64,000 bases of DNA. Origin: Armigeres subalbatus (lineage: Eukaryota; Arthropoda; Insecta; Diptera; Culicidae). The translations under genes were made by a program, and so were the position numbers. Under the pieces are notes generated by a model. That model was not told the DNA's origin and made no database searches. It worked only from the letters and a program-made list of their open reading frames with translations. The stretch lies in assembly GCF_024139115.2 (NCBI RefSeq), contig NC_085141.1:129765822-129829821 (forward strand), in the 5' to 3' direction. How positions within the stretch are numbered: position 1 is the first letter of the stretch; every line of letters starts with the position of its first letter. Shown here in pieces: positions 1 through 11,306 of the stretch.

Positions 1-480
1 AACGACACAAAAAAAAGAGGAATTCCTGGAGAAACTTCCGAAGGGATTCTTGGAGGAAATTCCGAACGAATGCCTGCAGGAGCTTCGAGAGGAATTTCTG
101 GAAGAACTACTGGAGAAAGTCGTGTAAGAAACAAACTTAGGAATTTCTGGAGGAATGACTGGAGGACTTTCCGACGGAAATCTTGAAGGATCCTACGGAG
201 AAATTTCTGGACGAACTTATGGAGGAGCTCCTTGATGTACTTCTAAAGGAAATTCTGGAGAAATTTTTTGAAAAATCTCTGAGGGAATTGCTGGACGAAT
301 TCCTGGAGGAACTTCAAGAGGAATTTCAAAAAGAATTCCAGAATAGATTTACTGGAGAAATTCATAAAAGAATTTCCAGTTAAAAAATTGGAAGAGTGCC
401 CAAAGATATTTCTTGAAAAAATACCAAAGAAATTCAAGGAAGAATTCAACAAGAACGTGTAACGAATTTCTACTGAGTCT
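1..480. repeat. Degenerate 12-bp satellite, purine-rich strand on +
   Basis: Direct repeats of about 12 bp built on GGAGGAACTTCC / GGAATTCCTGGA, running to about position 450 and fading into AT-rich DNA. Every unit is a multiple of three and poor in stop codons, so open frames appear on both strands (e.g. 183-383 and 243-452). They are low-complexity Glu/Leu/Phe-rich or Asn/Phe-rich translations and are not genes. The same repeat returns at 38.5-40 kb and 59.85-62.5 kb. Confidence 0.85.
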
Positions 481-3380
481 TAAATAAAAACTCTGGCGGA
501 TTTGTTTATGAAACTCTTCTATTTTTTTTCAAAAGATTTTCCTGTACAAATTAAAAATAATTTACCGTGGCTATTATAGAAAATATCCATTTAAAACAAT
601 TTCAATTTCTTGTCGACATTCGTAAGAATTTTCTATGGAAACTTAAGAAAATTTTCTGAGAAAATTGAAAATAATTTCCTGTGGAAATTTAGAACTTTCC
701 GTAAAAATGTAGTAGGGTAGAATACGGCTTTGGCAGGGTGCGACATTTGTTGGCACTCTCAATAATATTTGCGTTTTCCAGCAAACATACACTATTTATG
801 AACATAAATTTGATTCAATCACACAATTTCAAGTCTAGGCTTTCATTTGAATAAGTTGTTTGTGTAAAAGTAGCAAGATTTGACGAATTAATCACCGAAA
901 CAAATTTGCACCTACGAAATCCTTGCCATTATTGCATCGCCCAAGAAAGCAGCAGACGAAAAGCAAACTGTTACTTACTTTTTTGGATCGCCTGTTTCTT
1001 CTCTTTATCGCGTATGATACGACAAATTAGGTACGTAAACTACTTTTTACACTTTATTACCACTTGATTATCACCACAAATAGCAAATTTATCCAATATT
1101 TACTCTATGTTTCACTAAATAAAATTGGGACTGTTTGTTTTCTTTGGCAGCAGCACTTCGGAATAGAGCGAGAGAATGTGTTTGTGAGCATATCAAACAC
1201 ACGCTAAAATACCACGCACAATTCCATGTGATTTGATTTCAGCAAAACTACGAACAAAATATCCGGCGTTGGCATTTATCTTAAAAAAGTGTTAGAATAC
1301 AAATGCTTCCATTCAGATTTTTACTCAGACCATGAATTATATCAAAAGTGATAGCCACACCGTAGTATTTTAAGCCTTATGTGGCTGACAGAACCGTTTT
1401 CCTTTTGCAACTTTAATACTTTCCAAGCTCATAAAAAAAATTAAAACCATTCCCGTTCCTACATAGCGCATTTCAACCATAAATAATTGCCTACTTTTAG
1501 GGTATTATCAATTATTCAACTGTGAAACGTAGTGTACGAATGAGGTGGCTCCAGCTCAATCTTATGTGTTTAGATTTAGTTTTACATATAGTTTACATCG
1601 TTGTACACGACCCCCATGATTATTTTGATGAAACAAACATATCATGTAAGGACCTTCAAATCTGAGGACCGTAAAGAGCAAGTTGTATATTTGAAACTGA
1701 TTGATAGACTTTTGCTTACGCGTGAAGACTCTAAGGCATTACAAAAGACAAAAGATGTAAATCTTGGCAGTGGACGAAAAGTATGTAAGTTCCCTTCTCC
1801 AAAATGGCCAACATTATTCAAATAGGTTAAAAATGGTAAAAGTTAAGAAATTGCCAATATCTGGGTACACGGGTACCCTATCTGCCATTCACGTCTGTTT
1901 TTTATTGGCCGCATAAGGGGTAAAATTTGTTTTACAATGTGTTTAAATGTTTTTGCCTATCTTCCACGTGACATAAAATTGATGCCAAAACTAAAATTCA
2001 TTTTTTGTTTTAAGCCAGTTTTGATAATTAATAAAATTTCTTCCAAAATTGAGTGAAGCGAGATGAGCGTGCGGCCGATTATTATGAATGAATTTTACTA
2101 CTAGAGGATATAAACAACCAGCATCTGGCACCAATACATTACTAGTTTTCTACTTCATGTCTAGTTGCTGAAAGGAGCAAAATCATTGCTGATAATAGAA
2201 ATTGCTATGCCAATAGAAGAAACGTTGACCTGTTACTTTATATTAAATTTACTAAGTTTGTGGTAAAAGATATTATATTAAGTGAACACCAATCATCAAA
2301 GGAAGAGCATACGAATGTATACCAGTTGAACTATACCTGTGTTTTAGTGTCATTATTCATTATTTTTATCATTCAATTTGGCGAATGTCTTAGACTGCCA
2401 AGAATAGGTATTTTCCCCTACATGGAAATTCCGAAGAGACTTCCCTAAAATTTCAAATACAAATCCGGAGTACATCGCACGAAAATTCAAGACAAATTTC
2501 TTGTGGAAATGAAAATGAATTCTTTGTGGGAGTTCAGATGATTTTCCCGCAAGAACTTAGAAATTTGTTTGTGGAAATAAAGATGAATTTCCCGTTTCAA
2601 TTTTGGGGGAACCCCTTTATTTGCCCATACTGAAATTGTTATAAATTGCCAAGACAATTTTAGAAGAATTTTCAATTTCAATTATCTTGAATTTTCATGA
2701 AAAATTCCTCAGAATTTTCATGGTTAATTCTCCTTTTTTTACATGAAACGAATTTTCACTGAAAATTATTTCTAATATCCACGGAAAATTTGTCGAGTTC
2801 TTCAGAATTGATTCTCATTCTCGACGGATATTCTGGAAATACCGAAAAGATCAGATGAATTATAAAGAAATTTAAAAAAATTGGTTCTAGCCAAAAAAGT
2901 CATAATAGAATTCTGTTTTTTTTTTGCCGTTTGAAATAAATTAGATCGGTCATTGCGTTCTGATACAATGATCGAAATACCTTTTAACCAGACACTTCGA
3001 AAACACCATGCTACCAAGGAAAATTTAAACGAATGCTGCCATCGGGAATTTTTTAAGCAGCACATAACTAAAAATGTACGTTTGACGTCTAAAATGTGTT
3101 GCAATTAATAACCTTATCAACCGGCTAGTGTAAATGTGATTTTACGTTAGAAATTTTAAGCCCGAAACATTAGTCTATTATGTATAACTTTTGTAATATT
3201 TATATTATCTGCATTTAGAAGTCGCAACATTTATAAGTTAGTAATCAAATTATATTTTCTATTCGCTGGCTTATTGATTGTCTTCAAGTATCTTTAAATA
3301 AGAAGGTAAGTCTTCAAATATTTTGAAAAGTCTTCAAAATGTCTTCATGAAATAAATGTCTTCACAGAGATTCAAATGTC
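481..3380. other. No gene seen; AT-rich intergenic DNA
   Basis: Short open frames only (1601-1825, 2260-2448, 2802-3104 on the minus strand), none with a recognisable motif. 480-720 and 2460-2840 contain scattered TTTCCNNGGAAA-like words that look like decayed satellite. A TCTTCAAA-rich stretch precedes the LINE remnant at 3.4 kb. Confidence 0.5.
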
Positions 3381-3414
3381 TTCAAATTGAAGACATGTCT
3401 TCAAATCTGGCATC

Positions 3415-3800
3415 CCTGCTTGCAAGCACTCGGAGTATTCGAGAGACGGGTGCTTAGGACCATCTTTGGCGGTGTACAAGAAAATGGAGTGGGGCGGCGA
3501 AGAATAAACCACGAGATCGCCCAGCTCTACGCCGAACCCAGTATCCAGAAGGTAGCTAAAGTCGGAAGGGTACGATGGGCAGGGCATGTTGCAAGAGTAC
3601 TGGATAGCAACCCGGCAAAGATGGTGTTCGCTTCCGTTCCGGCAGGTACGACACGGCGTGGAGACCAGCGAGCGAGGTGGGCTAACCAGGTACAGAATGA
3701 CTAGGCGTGCGTGGGGCGCATTCTAAGATGGAGAGATGCGGCCTCGAACCGTGTATTGTGGCGTCAAATTGTTGATTCAGTGTTATATGTTTAAATGTAA
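3415..3800 (+). pseudogene. LINE ORF2 3' end fragment plus 3' tail
   Basis: The frame from 3387 to 3704 reads LQALGVFERRVLRTIFGG, then a basic Arg-rich segment with VRWAGHVARV. This is the region downstream of the reverse transcriptase in the LINE family seen on the minus strand at 27.1-29.4 kb. No RT core remains, so the copy is strongly 5' truncated. It ends in a short 3' UTR with AATAAA-like signals (TAAATAAATTGAATAAA, about 3805-3821). The sequence is closely matched by the more decayed fragment at 5827-6240, so the two may be remnants of one or of related copies. Confidence 0.75.
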
Positions 3801-4653
3801 GCTAAATAAATTGAATAAACATTAACTCTAAGCACCGCTTAACCCATGTATTTAAACTTGGTTTAAGCACTAAGCGGGGGTGAAGAAATTGGCCCTTAGT
3901 GTTCTGCTTAAATTATAATATTGGTATTTAGTATCATTCATGTTTGCTAATCGTTATTCAATTGGACTTAAGCTATCTAATGTGATTGCGCGCCTTAACG
4001 GTTCCCAAGCAAATCCTCTATGACACATAACTGTTCAATTGACGACGCTAACTGTGTGTATTAACTCTAGTTAAGCTGTGACCATTGGCTCCGGTGTGGA
4101 CTATAGCTTAGTTAGTAACCTGCGATGGACCAACCAACTAAGACCAATTGGGTTGGCGAAGATCACCCTGAAAGGTATCACAGTAAACGAACGGTCGGCA
4201 GAGAAGGCAAATGCCGTATACATCCACTCACTTTCGTTTGATTTTCCCATCCATACTGATCGCTGCTGGTGGCATATCGGCTTGTTGGCTCCGTACGTAA
4301 CACGCACGCGGGCGGCCGGTGCGGTGTAGATCATTATTTAATAATTTATTTAACGGTAGATTACTCTGGCGGTTGTATAATAATCACCTCAATGAGGAAG
4401 CCTGATTATCATTTTCTATTACATATCGCGTTCAGATTAACTTTGGGTCTCTTCTATTGTGTGTGGCGAAAATTATTACTCTCAGGTGATGTCGCTTCGG
4501 GAGTCAAGGGTTTTATAAATGCCAACTAATGTTTATGGCAATTCAAGTGGCTGACCGTTACAAAAGTTTCTTTTAGAACTTACAGTTCTTCTAAATACTT
4601 TAAAGCCTTGGCGCTCCATAGGTTGTTCTGGAGACGACGTGGGCTGTCATGAC
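3800..4653. other. No gene seen; unique-looking DNA
   Basis: Contains open frames of 77-86 codons on both strands around 4078-4529 without recognisable domains. A CGCTTAA / TTAAGCACTAAGCG inverted motif near 3834-3880 may be a small MITE relic. Confidence 0.4.
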
Positions 4654-5035
4654 TGCAAGGATGTTCTCGATCATTTAGTAGTTTGTCAGTAACCCATTCC
4701 AAAAGCTGAATTTCAAAATGTGTTGTATGGTGGACTTCTAGGGCTAAGGTTTTTCTACAACTCTGCCTAATGGCTCGTTGTTAGATTTCAACTAAGAACG
4801 GAGTGTTAGCGCTAGTTGCAGTAACTTATCATTTATTTTAAGTTACTGAAACTATAGCTTTAACTCCGTTCTTAGTTGAAATCTAACAACGAACCATTAG
4901 GCAGAGTTGTAGAAAAACCTTAGCACTAGAAGTCCACCATACAACACATTTGGAAATTCAGCTTTTGGAATGAGTTACTGACAAACTACTAAATGATCGA
5001 ACGCAAATTACTAAATGATCGAAAATATCCTTGCA
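4654..5035. mobile_element. MITE-like element with long terminal inverted repeats
   Basis: The left arm begins TGCAAGGATGTTCTCGATC and the right end is its reverse complement with few changes. The arms share TTTAGTAGTTTGTCAGTAAC, the segment around GGACTTCTAGGGCTAAGG and the TCCGTTCTTAGTTGAAATC block, so nearly the whole 380 bp folds back. The right arm has gained a second copy of the CGATCATTTAGTA motif (about 4992-5023). No clean target-site duplication was found. The frame starting at 4993 arises partly within this arm. Confidence 0.8.
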
Positions 5036-5460
5036 TGAGCATGACTGACTTCGACGGTGGTATCCTGGTGGCGTCGTGTTACCGTAGGGTTGACAGTGAG
5101 CGATTGTTGGCCTACGACGTGGAACATAGAATAGATAGAAGTATCTTTACTGAAAGTTCTCCAGCAATAGAAGATGATGACAAGCCACCTCCCCTTCCCA
5201 GTCAGTGTACGACCATAATTCCCACCGGGTTCCCGATCTTTCCTAAGGTTACTTGTATTCTGGTCGACTATACGAGGAGGTAGGGATAGGAGTTGCTGGG
5301 TAAGAGACTAAGAACCGCGAGATGGGGTCTATTTTATTCCACGCATTACCCAGCATCTGCCATGCCGTGTTTTTTATATACTTAGGACAATTATAAGTCC
5401 ACAAGCAGTATATTTATCTTTTTCTTCTTCTATCTATCTATCTTTATCTTCTTCTTCTTC
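5036..5460. other. No gene seen; ends in TTC/TATC simple repeat
   Basis: The frame continuing from the MITE to 5283 has acidic and proline-rich residues (SPAIEDDDKPPPLPSQ) but no recognised domain. A mixed CTTCTT / TATC microsatellite lies at about 5418-5460, immediately before the Helitron-like end. Confidence 0.4.
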
Positions 5461-5707
5461 TCTATATAATAAAAATGAAATGGTCTGTGTTCGTATCCGC
5501 ATAACTCGAAAACGGCTGGATGGGATTCCTTCATTCCTACAGCAGTTATGTTCGTTATAGTTTCCGACGGGTTTATATGATATTTTCTCATGCGAAAATC
5601 ACGAGGGGGTTGAGTAAATCGTGAAAAACTAAAATAAAGATTCGTATGGAAATTTCGCAGTCCACAACGCGCATTTTCGCCTACGAGAACGTCTGCCGGG
5701 TCGACTA
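5461..5707 (+). mobile_element. Non-autonomous Helitron-like element
   Basis: Begins TCTATATAATAAAAATGA, the same start as the element at 48465, and ends GTCTGCCGGGTCGACTAG followed by T. TC at the 5' end, CTAG at the 3' end and the absence of a target duplication are Helitron hallmarks. The 3' hairpin is weak here. No coding sequence. Confidence 0.6.
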
Positions 5708-5826
5708 GTCTTTATATATAAACATGAGTTTGCATCCCCTTTGAGGCAAGAAAAGTCGGACAGGGATACTTTTGAGGTGGTCAATAAACCCGTCTACCTT
5801 TGATCCGTACTAACTGCTGATAAATA

Positions 5827-6240
5827 ATGTTAGTCGTGGAATATGAAGGCGCATCATTTGTGGAAGTTGTGCCCATTACGGGCTCCAGAAGAAACTACGA
5901 TCAAAAAATGTACAAAACGCTCATAAAACTGGTAGAGTGGTGGTCCTCTACGGACATGAAACTTGGACCATGGGCGAGGAGGACTTGCAAGCATTCGGTG
6001 TATTCGAGATACGGGTGTTTAGGACCATCTTTAGCAGTGTGCAAAAAGATGGTCTGTGGCGGCGAACGATGAACCATGACCTCGCCTAGCTCTACGGCAA
6101 ACCCTGTATCCAGAAGGTAGTTTGAGCCGGAAGGGTTCGATGGGCAGAGAATGTTGCAAGAATGCCAGACAGCAACCCTGGTGTTCGCTTCCGACCCGGA
6201 AGGTACGGTTCAGAACGACTTGGCGGGCGTATTCAATACG
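5827..6240 (+). pseudogene. Decayed LINE ORF2 3' fragment
   Basis: Translation in shifting frames gives HETWTM-like and VFEIRVFRTIF-like stretches (about 5950-6030), then remnants matching the Arg-rich end of the fragment at 3415-3800. DNA words such as CCAGAAGGTAG and GGACCATCTTTAG are shared. Several frameshifts and stops; not functional. Confidence 0.65.
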
Positions 6241-6786
6241 ATCAATCTTCTGGTCAAGTTTGAGCGAATTACCGTTTAGATTTATATTACGAGCACTCAA
6301 ACAAATTTTCGGCCTCGAAGGTTGAACAGATAAACATATTTCGATAAATAAATTGTTCCATCTTAAACCGCAAACGAAGATTTTTTAGAAGAGCGCTCGA
6401 TGGTTGTATATACTCCAATGATCGTATCTATAAATTGAATTACTTTTTCGGCCAAATTTTGTCACATTTTCAGAACAGCACCAAAATACATCAAATTGCA
6501 TAAGGTCTTTAATGTGAGTTCATTACGCTGCAATTATTGTAATGACCTAACATTTAAGACCTAAAATTTGTTTACTTCTAGACACTAGTTTGTCTTGAAT
6601 TGAATACTAATCCAACATGGAATCAAAGTAGAATGTCTAAAAAAACATTCTGACAAATATAGGACATGCCTACCAAAGCCGTCGCTGCCCTTACTTAAAT
6701 ATTTGCGATCTATCAAAAATGTAGCTCTATATAAACAAGTAACTGTGTTCTTACAAATAATGAAGACGCTAGTTTTTAATTCGATT
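6241..6786. other. No gene seen
   Basis: AT-rich DNA. The minus-strand open frame 6585-6866 runs into the palindrome at 6.8 kb and has no recognisable domain. Confidence 0.4.
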
Positions 6787-6940
6787 ATGCAATGTGTGCT
6801 GGTGCGAAGAGAGAAGTAGAACGAATAAGTTTCTTTTTTAATTGTTCGTTCTTTTAATAGGTTCAAATTAAAAGAACGAACAATTAAAAAAGAAACTTAT
6901 TCGTTCCACTTCTCTCTAACAGGCAATGTATTGCATCGTA
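6787..6940. repeat. Near-perfect palindrome (foldback MITE)
   Basis: Arms 6808-6858 and 6867-6917 are 51 bp each, differ at one position and are separated by an 8-bp loop. The pairing continues outward less perfectly (GCAATGTGTGCTG against the complement of CAGGCAATGTATTGC), making about 150 bp of foldback DNA. Confidence 0.85.
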
Positions 6941-7385
6941 CAATTCTGTATTTTCTTCAGATATCATTTCATTTCTCAATAATATGGGGTGTAATCTATC
7001 TCTAAAGCGAATTATGCTCTTGAAAAAAAGTTTTTAAGGGACCGATGAGAAGATGTTATTAAAAAAATATTATTGATTCGCCACCATAAGTTCAGTTCAG
7101 TCATCATAATATTTGAAGAAATAAAAAAAGGCAAAATAATTTAGTTTGCTAATTTTCCGAGAAAATCGGGAAACTTATGTATATTTCCCGGGAATCAGGA
7201 AATTTTATTTCCCGGGAAATCATTTCCCGGAATGGAAGCCATATTTGGAATCTTTTCTAGAATTTTGGATTATTCTACAGAAATGCTCCAGGTGCGAGAA
7301 TCTGTCATTTAAGCCTTGAGCACCATGACTTCTGTCATGGTGTATAAAAACATAGTGTTTTTTTGGGATACCCTAATACTCATGC
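6941..7385. other. No gene seen; small hairpins
   Basis: Includes CCCGGGAAAT repeats at about 7186-7235 and a hairpin ACCATGAC-TTCT-GTCATGGT at about 7321-7342. AATACTCATGC at 7375-7385 is the left target duplication of the next SINE. Confidence 0.4.
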
Positions 7386-7664
7386 CCTCCTTAGCCGTGC
7401 GGTAAGACGTGCGACTACAAAGCAAGACCATGCTGCGGGTTCGATTCCCGGTCCCGGTCTAGGCAATTTTTGGATTGGAAATTGCCTCGACTTCCCTGGG
7501 CATAAAAGTATCAACGTGTTAGCCTCATGATATACGAATGCTAAAATGGTAACTTGGCTTAGGAGCCTTGCAGTTAATAACTGTGGAAGTGCTTAATGAA
7601 CACTAAGCTGCGAAGCGGCTCTGTGCCAGTTTGGGGATGTGATGCCAATAAAAAAAAGAAGAAG
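7386..7664 (+). mobile_element. tRNA-derived SINE (Feilai-like)
   Basis: The head contains an A box TAGCCGTGCGG and a B box GGTTCGATTCC of RNA polymerase III. The body contains the shared blocks CTTCCCTGGGCATAAAAGT, CATGATATACGAATGC and GAACACTAAGCTGCGA, and the 3' end is GATGCCAATAAAAAAAAG with an AAG-rich tail. An 11-bp target duplication AATACTCATGC lies at 7375-7385 and 7665-7675, which fixes the ends. Other copies are at 22.8, 49.6 and 56.6 kb. The family name is from memory of Aedes SINEs; the structure is seen directly. Confidence 0.85.
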
Positions 7665-7675
7665 AATACTCATGC

Positions 7676-8090
7676 AATGGCGGGCATAGAAAGCTATCAA
7701 TTATTAACCCGTTAATGCCCAGGACGAACTTTCAATTTTAAAAACCGTATATCTCTGAGGTCACTAAAATCAAGGGGAATAGTTGTACTTTTAGGCACTT
7801 GCTAACCCTCCCCTCCGGACCCTCTCCCCCTTTTATGGTTGAGGAAACTAGGTGGCCCAAAGGCGTAATTTTAGGCAGTGATATATGAAACTGGTCATAT
7901 CTGAAGATTTAATAGTTTGTTTAACAGCCCGTATGCACAGAGCTATTCAATATGATTCAATTGTATGAGATTTGTGAAAATAATGTAACAAAAACTTTTT
8001 TAAGGCTTCCAATACATCTGGTAGATTGTGGTGAAGTTGGTCTGAATGAATGAAAATTTTATGTGCCTGAAGCATGAACTTATAGTGATC
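7676..8090. other. No gene seen
   Basis: Non-coding DNA with a C-rich run (CCCTCCCCTCCGG) at about 7806-7835. No element ends found. Confidence 0.4.
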
Positions 8091-8866
8091 CAACAAGTCC
8101 ATATAAGTCCTAAGAGCCTATGTGAATCCTTCATCATTCAAATACGTACAACACAGATTTTCTAGGTTCTCCAAATTGTCCGGGAATTGAGTTTAATTGG
8201 TGTACCAGGTCAATTACAACTGGTATCAAACCGATATCAACCCAGCGTGCCCATATAGGTCATTAGAGGTCAGGCAAATGCATCACCAGTTAAATGAGTC
8301 CAACGCAGATGTTCTAGGTTCTCCAAATTATCCAGGAGTTGAGTTCATTTGGTCTACCAGGTCAACTACGCCTGATCTCAAACCGACAGAAACCCAGCGT
8401 GTCCATATCAGTCATAAGAGCCCACGCAAATGCTTCATCATTTTAAAAAGTACAACGCAGATGTTCTAGGTACTCCAAATTGTCCGGGAGTTGAGTTCAA
8501 TTTGTCTACCAGGTCAACTGCGCCTGGTATCAAACCAACAACAACCCATCGTGTCCACGTAAGTCCTAAGAGCCCATACGAACGCTTCATCATTCAAATA
8601 AGTACAACGCAGATGTTCTAGATTCTCCAAATTGTCCGGTAGTTGAGTTCAATTGGTCTACCAGGTCAATTACGCCCAGTGTGTCCATATAAGTCCTAAG
8701 AGCCCATGCGAACACTTTATCATTCAAATAAGTCCAATTCAGATGTTCTAGGTTCTCCAAATTGTTCTGGAGTTGAGGTCAATTGGTCTACCAGATCAAC
8801 TACACCTGATACCAAACCGACAGCGTGTCCATATCAGTCCTATGAGCTCGTGCGAATACTTCACCA
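8091..8866 (+). repeat. 152-bp tandem array, four to five units
   Basis: The marker GATGTTCTAGGTTCTCC recurs at 8156 (variant), 8308, 8460, 8612 and 8742: steps of 152, 152, 152 and 130 bp, the last unit carrying a 22-bp deletion. Each unit contains TTGTCCGGGAGTTGAGTT and GGTCTACCAGGTCAACTAC. Open frames of 60-90 codons inside it repeat the same peptide and are artefacts of the array. Confidence 0.9.
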
Positions 8867-9855
8867 CCCAAGTAACAATTCAAGTTTTTTTCCGCTCTAG
8901 GAATGGTTTTCAAGATCGAATTACAAGAACTGACAATAAAACCCATTTCTACAGGATTACCTTCTGATGACCACTATAAGAGTAGGATATGTCTAAATGG
9001 CCCTCTCTAGATTACCGCTATAAACCTCTTAAAAGAGTATATAAAAATCCGTTTCGAGCCGGCCGCAAAAAAGGGAATTTGGCTGCGGCAGCTGTCAAAA
9101 ATTTGCTTTGAAAAAAAAAAAACAAAATCTTGGAAACAAATAATAACAAACTAGTGTTGATGAAAATCATGATGAGACTGACTACAAAATAATACTTTTT
9201 CAAGTTTTTTTTCCAATGTACTTCCATGGAAATGAGGTGCGCGCTCGATTTCATGGTGAAAGCTAGTGCAAAAATGAAATTAAGCACTACGCGCCCGCAA
9301 AATAATATATTTTTGGGCAATGAATTTAAAATTATTATAACATCAATAACGTAAATTTTCACTAAGTTAATTGATATTACACCCAAATATGTTTGTTTTT
9401 TTGTATCTTTTACCAAAAACAAGCCTTTTGCGGCGAAACCACCATCTAATCATAAATTTCAGTGATGAATTTCACTGACTTGAAGATGGTTCTCCATTTC
9501 CAATATGGCCATCATAGATTTCGATCAGAAAAATGTTGCTCTTTTTAAACACCGTTATAAACCCTTTGCAATGTAAATATTCTTATTGGGGTTATTCATT
9601 TGACCACATTACGACCAAAAATTATGGCTTTGATCAAGCTTTGAAAATTTGACTTATGCTCTTCATTACAACCGTAGAGCTGCTAATAAGACCAGTCGGC
9701 ATTTGACGTTTGAAGCTTTTCTAGCAGATTTATTAGAGGTTTATTGATAGCAATAAGATCGCCCATAAATCTGAGCAACTAGTCATGGTGACTGCTGTCA
9801 TAAATCCGCTATAAGAATTAAATAAAGCTAACAACCATGAAAATTGTTACTTGGG
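8867..9855. mobile_element. DNA element with CCCAAGTAACAATT inverted ends, inside the 152-bp array
   Basis: CCCAAGTAACAATT at 8867-8880 is mirrored by AATTGTTACTTGGG ending at 9855. The array resumes directly after it (CATTGACATATGTTCAACTCAGATG-like unit), so this 990-bp block is an insertion. It has no transposase; the minus-strand frame 9018-9422 (134 codons, hydrophobic) has no recognised domain. The superfamily is not assigned because the target duplication is not clear. Confidence 0.65.
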
Positions 9856-10260
9856 CATTGACATATGTTCAACTCAGATGTTCTAGGTTCTCCATGTTAT
9901 CCGGGAGTTCAGTTCAATTGGTGTACAATGTCAACTACGCCTGATATCAAACCGACACCAACCCAACGTGTCCTAAGAGCCCATGCGAATGGTTCATCAT
10001 TCAAATAAGGCCAACGCAGATGTTCTAAATTCTCCAAATTGTCCGGGAGTTGAATTCAATTAGTCTACCAAGTCAACTACGCCTTGTATCGAACCTATAG
10101 CAACCCAGCGAGTCCATATAAATTCAAGAATCCCAGCACGTCTTAGTCTGGTACCAGGCGTGAATCATTCGCCAAGGCTCTGAGATGTAGACATGATGGG
10201 TTGTTTTCGAATTAGAACCAGTCTTGATTGAGCAGGTAGACCAGATGATCTAAACTCCAG
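9856..10260. repeat. Continuation of the 152-bp array, then an inverted diverged unit
   Basis: Direct units begin with the GATGTTCTAGG / GATGTTCTAAA marker at 9877 and 10019. From about 10140 the sequence switches to a reverse-complement, more diverged unit (GAGCAGGTAGACCAGATGATC). Further reverse units lie at 11060-11300. Confidence 0.7.
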
Positions 10261-10329
10261 AATCTGCAATTGACTATAATGTAACCTACTATAATAAAAT
10301 TAAAGGTGGTGTCGACGTAGGCGACCAAC

Positions 10330-10898
10330 AAACCAGGTCAACCACAGTGTTCCGAAGATCGAGAGTCTGGTTGAAAAATATTTTTCTGGAACAATTGACG
10401 TATCTGCATGGGATGACTACATGGTTTTCGTATCGAAATTCCCCGAATGGAACGCAAAAAAGCAGTCACGCCGATCTGAATTTTTACGAATTCTTGCTGA
10501 ACAGCTATCGGTAGATCACATGAAAGATCGTATAGCATCTGGTCATCTTCCGAAGGATCTATCCACAGGAATCCAAACATTTTTGAAAAACTTCTATGAT
10601 CAAAAAAAAAAAAACTGCACCAGATGCGCAGGAAGTACTAACATTGATTGTATGGTTCGCAGTAAATGTTATTGCAAAAATCACAGTTTCTCGCAAACAT
10701 TTATCGTTTGTAAGAAATGTGATATGCTTAAAGCTTGTAATGTGCAAAAACTTACAATATTAAACCCGTATCGAAGATGTGAAAGAGCATGAAAGCGAAA
10801 AGTGTCGAAAACAAACACTAGATGTGCTAGTTGCAACTGCTTTGTATGTCTGGAATGCTCCACGGAGGAACAATTTCATGTTCGTCAATCATGTCACT
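10330..10898 (+). pseudogene. piggyBac-type transposase C-terminal remnant
   Basis: The readable frame starts upstream of the first ATG (about 10355; VSAWDDYMVF at 10400-10430) and runs to 10792. The part beginning at the ATG at 10421 is 123 residues. It covers the end of the transposase core (FLRILAEQL, then HLPKDLSTGI) and enters a cysteine-rich domain: CTRC, CYC, CKKC. After a frameshift near 10790 the last part of that domain continues in another frame with RCASCNCFVCLECSTEEQF and a stop at about 10898. This order (core end, then cross-brace cysteine cluster) is that of piggyBac family transposases. The catalytic Asp residues lie upstream and are absent, so this is a fragment. It sits between direct and inverted copies of the 152-bp repeat. 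A poly-A run (10603-10613) is a likely indel hotspot. Confidence 0.65.
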
Positions 10899-10899
10899 G

Positions 10900-11060
10900 A
10901 ATACACATTATAAATTTGTTATGATGGAATGAAAAATAAAGCAATAAAGTTCTGAATACTTAATGTGTGTTTTGTAAAAATCTTGAAAATCCTCCTTGTA
11001 AGCCTGATATTCGGCATATTACGCTACCTTACGTGTATTTTGGCCTTATTTGACTAATAA
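10900..11060. other. Short spacer after the transposase remnant
   Basis: AT-rich, with AATAAAGCAATAAAG at about 10935-10950, a possible old polyadenylation signal for the transposase remnant. Confidence 0.35.
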
Positions 11061-11306
11061 GGCTCTAGGAACATGCTGGATTCCTATAAATTTGGCACCA
11101 GGCCTAATTGACCTAGTGGATCAAATGATCTGAGCTTCAGGACATCTTGAGGAACTTAGAACATCTACTTGGTCGCTAAGAGCTTCAGAGACTTTTATGG
11201 ACATGTTGGGCTGCTTTCGAATTGGTACCAGGTGTGGTTGACGTGGTAGACCAATTGACCTTAATTCCAGAACAATTTGGAGGATATATATACACGTTAC
11301 AAGTTC
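11061..11306 (-). repeat. Inverted diverged units of the 152-bp repeat
   Basis: Read on the minus strand, 11300-11120 contains CCTCCAAATTGTTCTGGA, CAATTGGTCTACCACGTCA and ACCTGGTACCAATTCGA, matching the direct units of 8-10 kb in order. Confidence 0.7.

Noticed and set aside
183..383. 66-codon Glu/Leu-rich coiled-coil-like peptide
   Set aside because: Product of the purine-rich 12-bp satellite.
10140..11300. Complete piggyBac element around the transposase remnant
   Set aside because: No TTAA-flanked terminal repeats were found and only the C-terminal third of a transposase is present.
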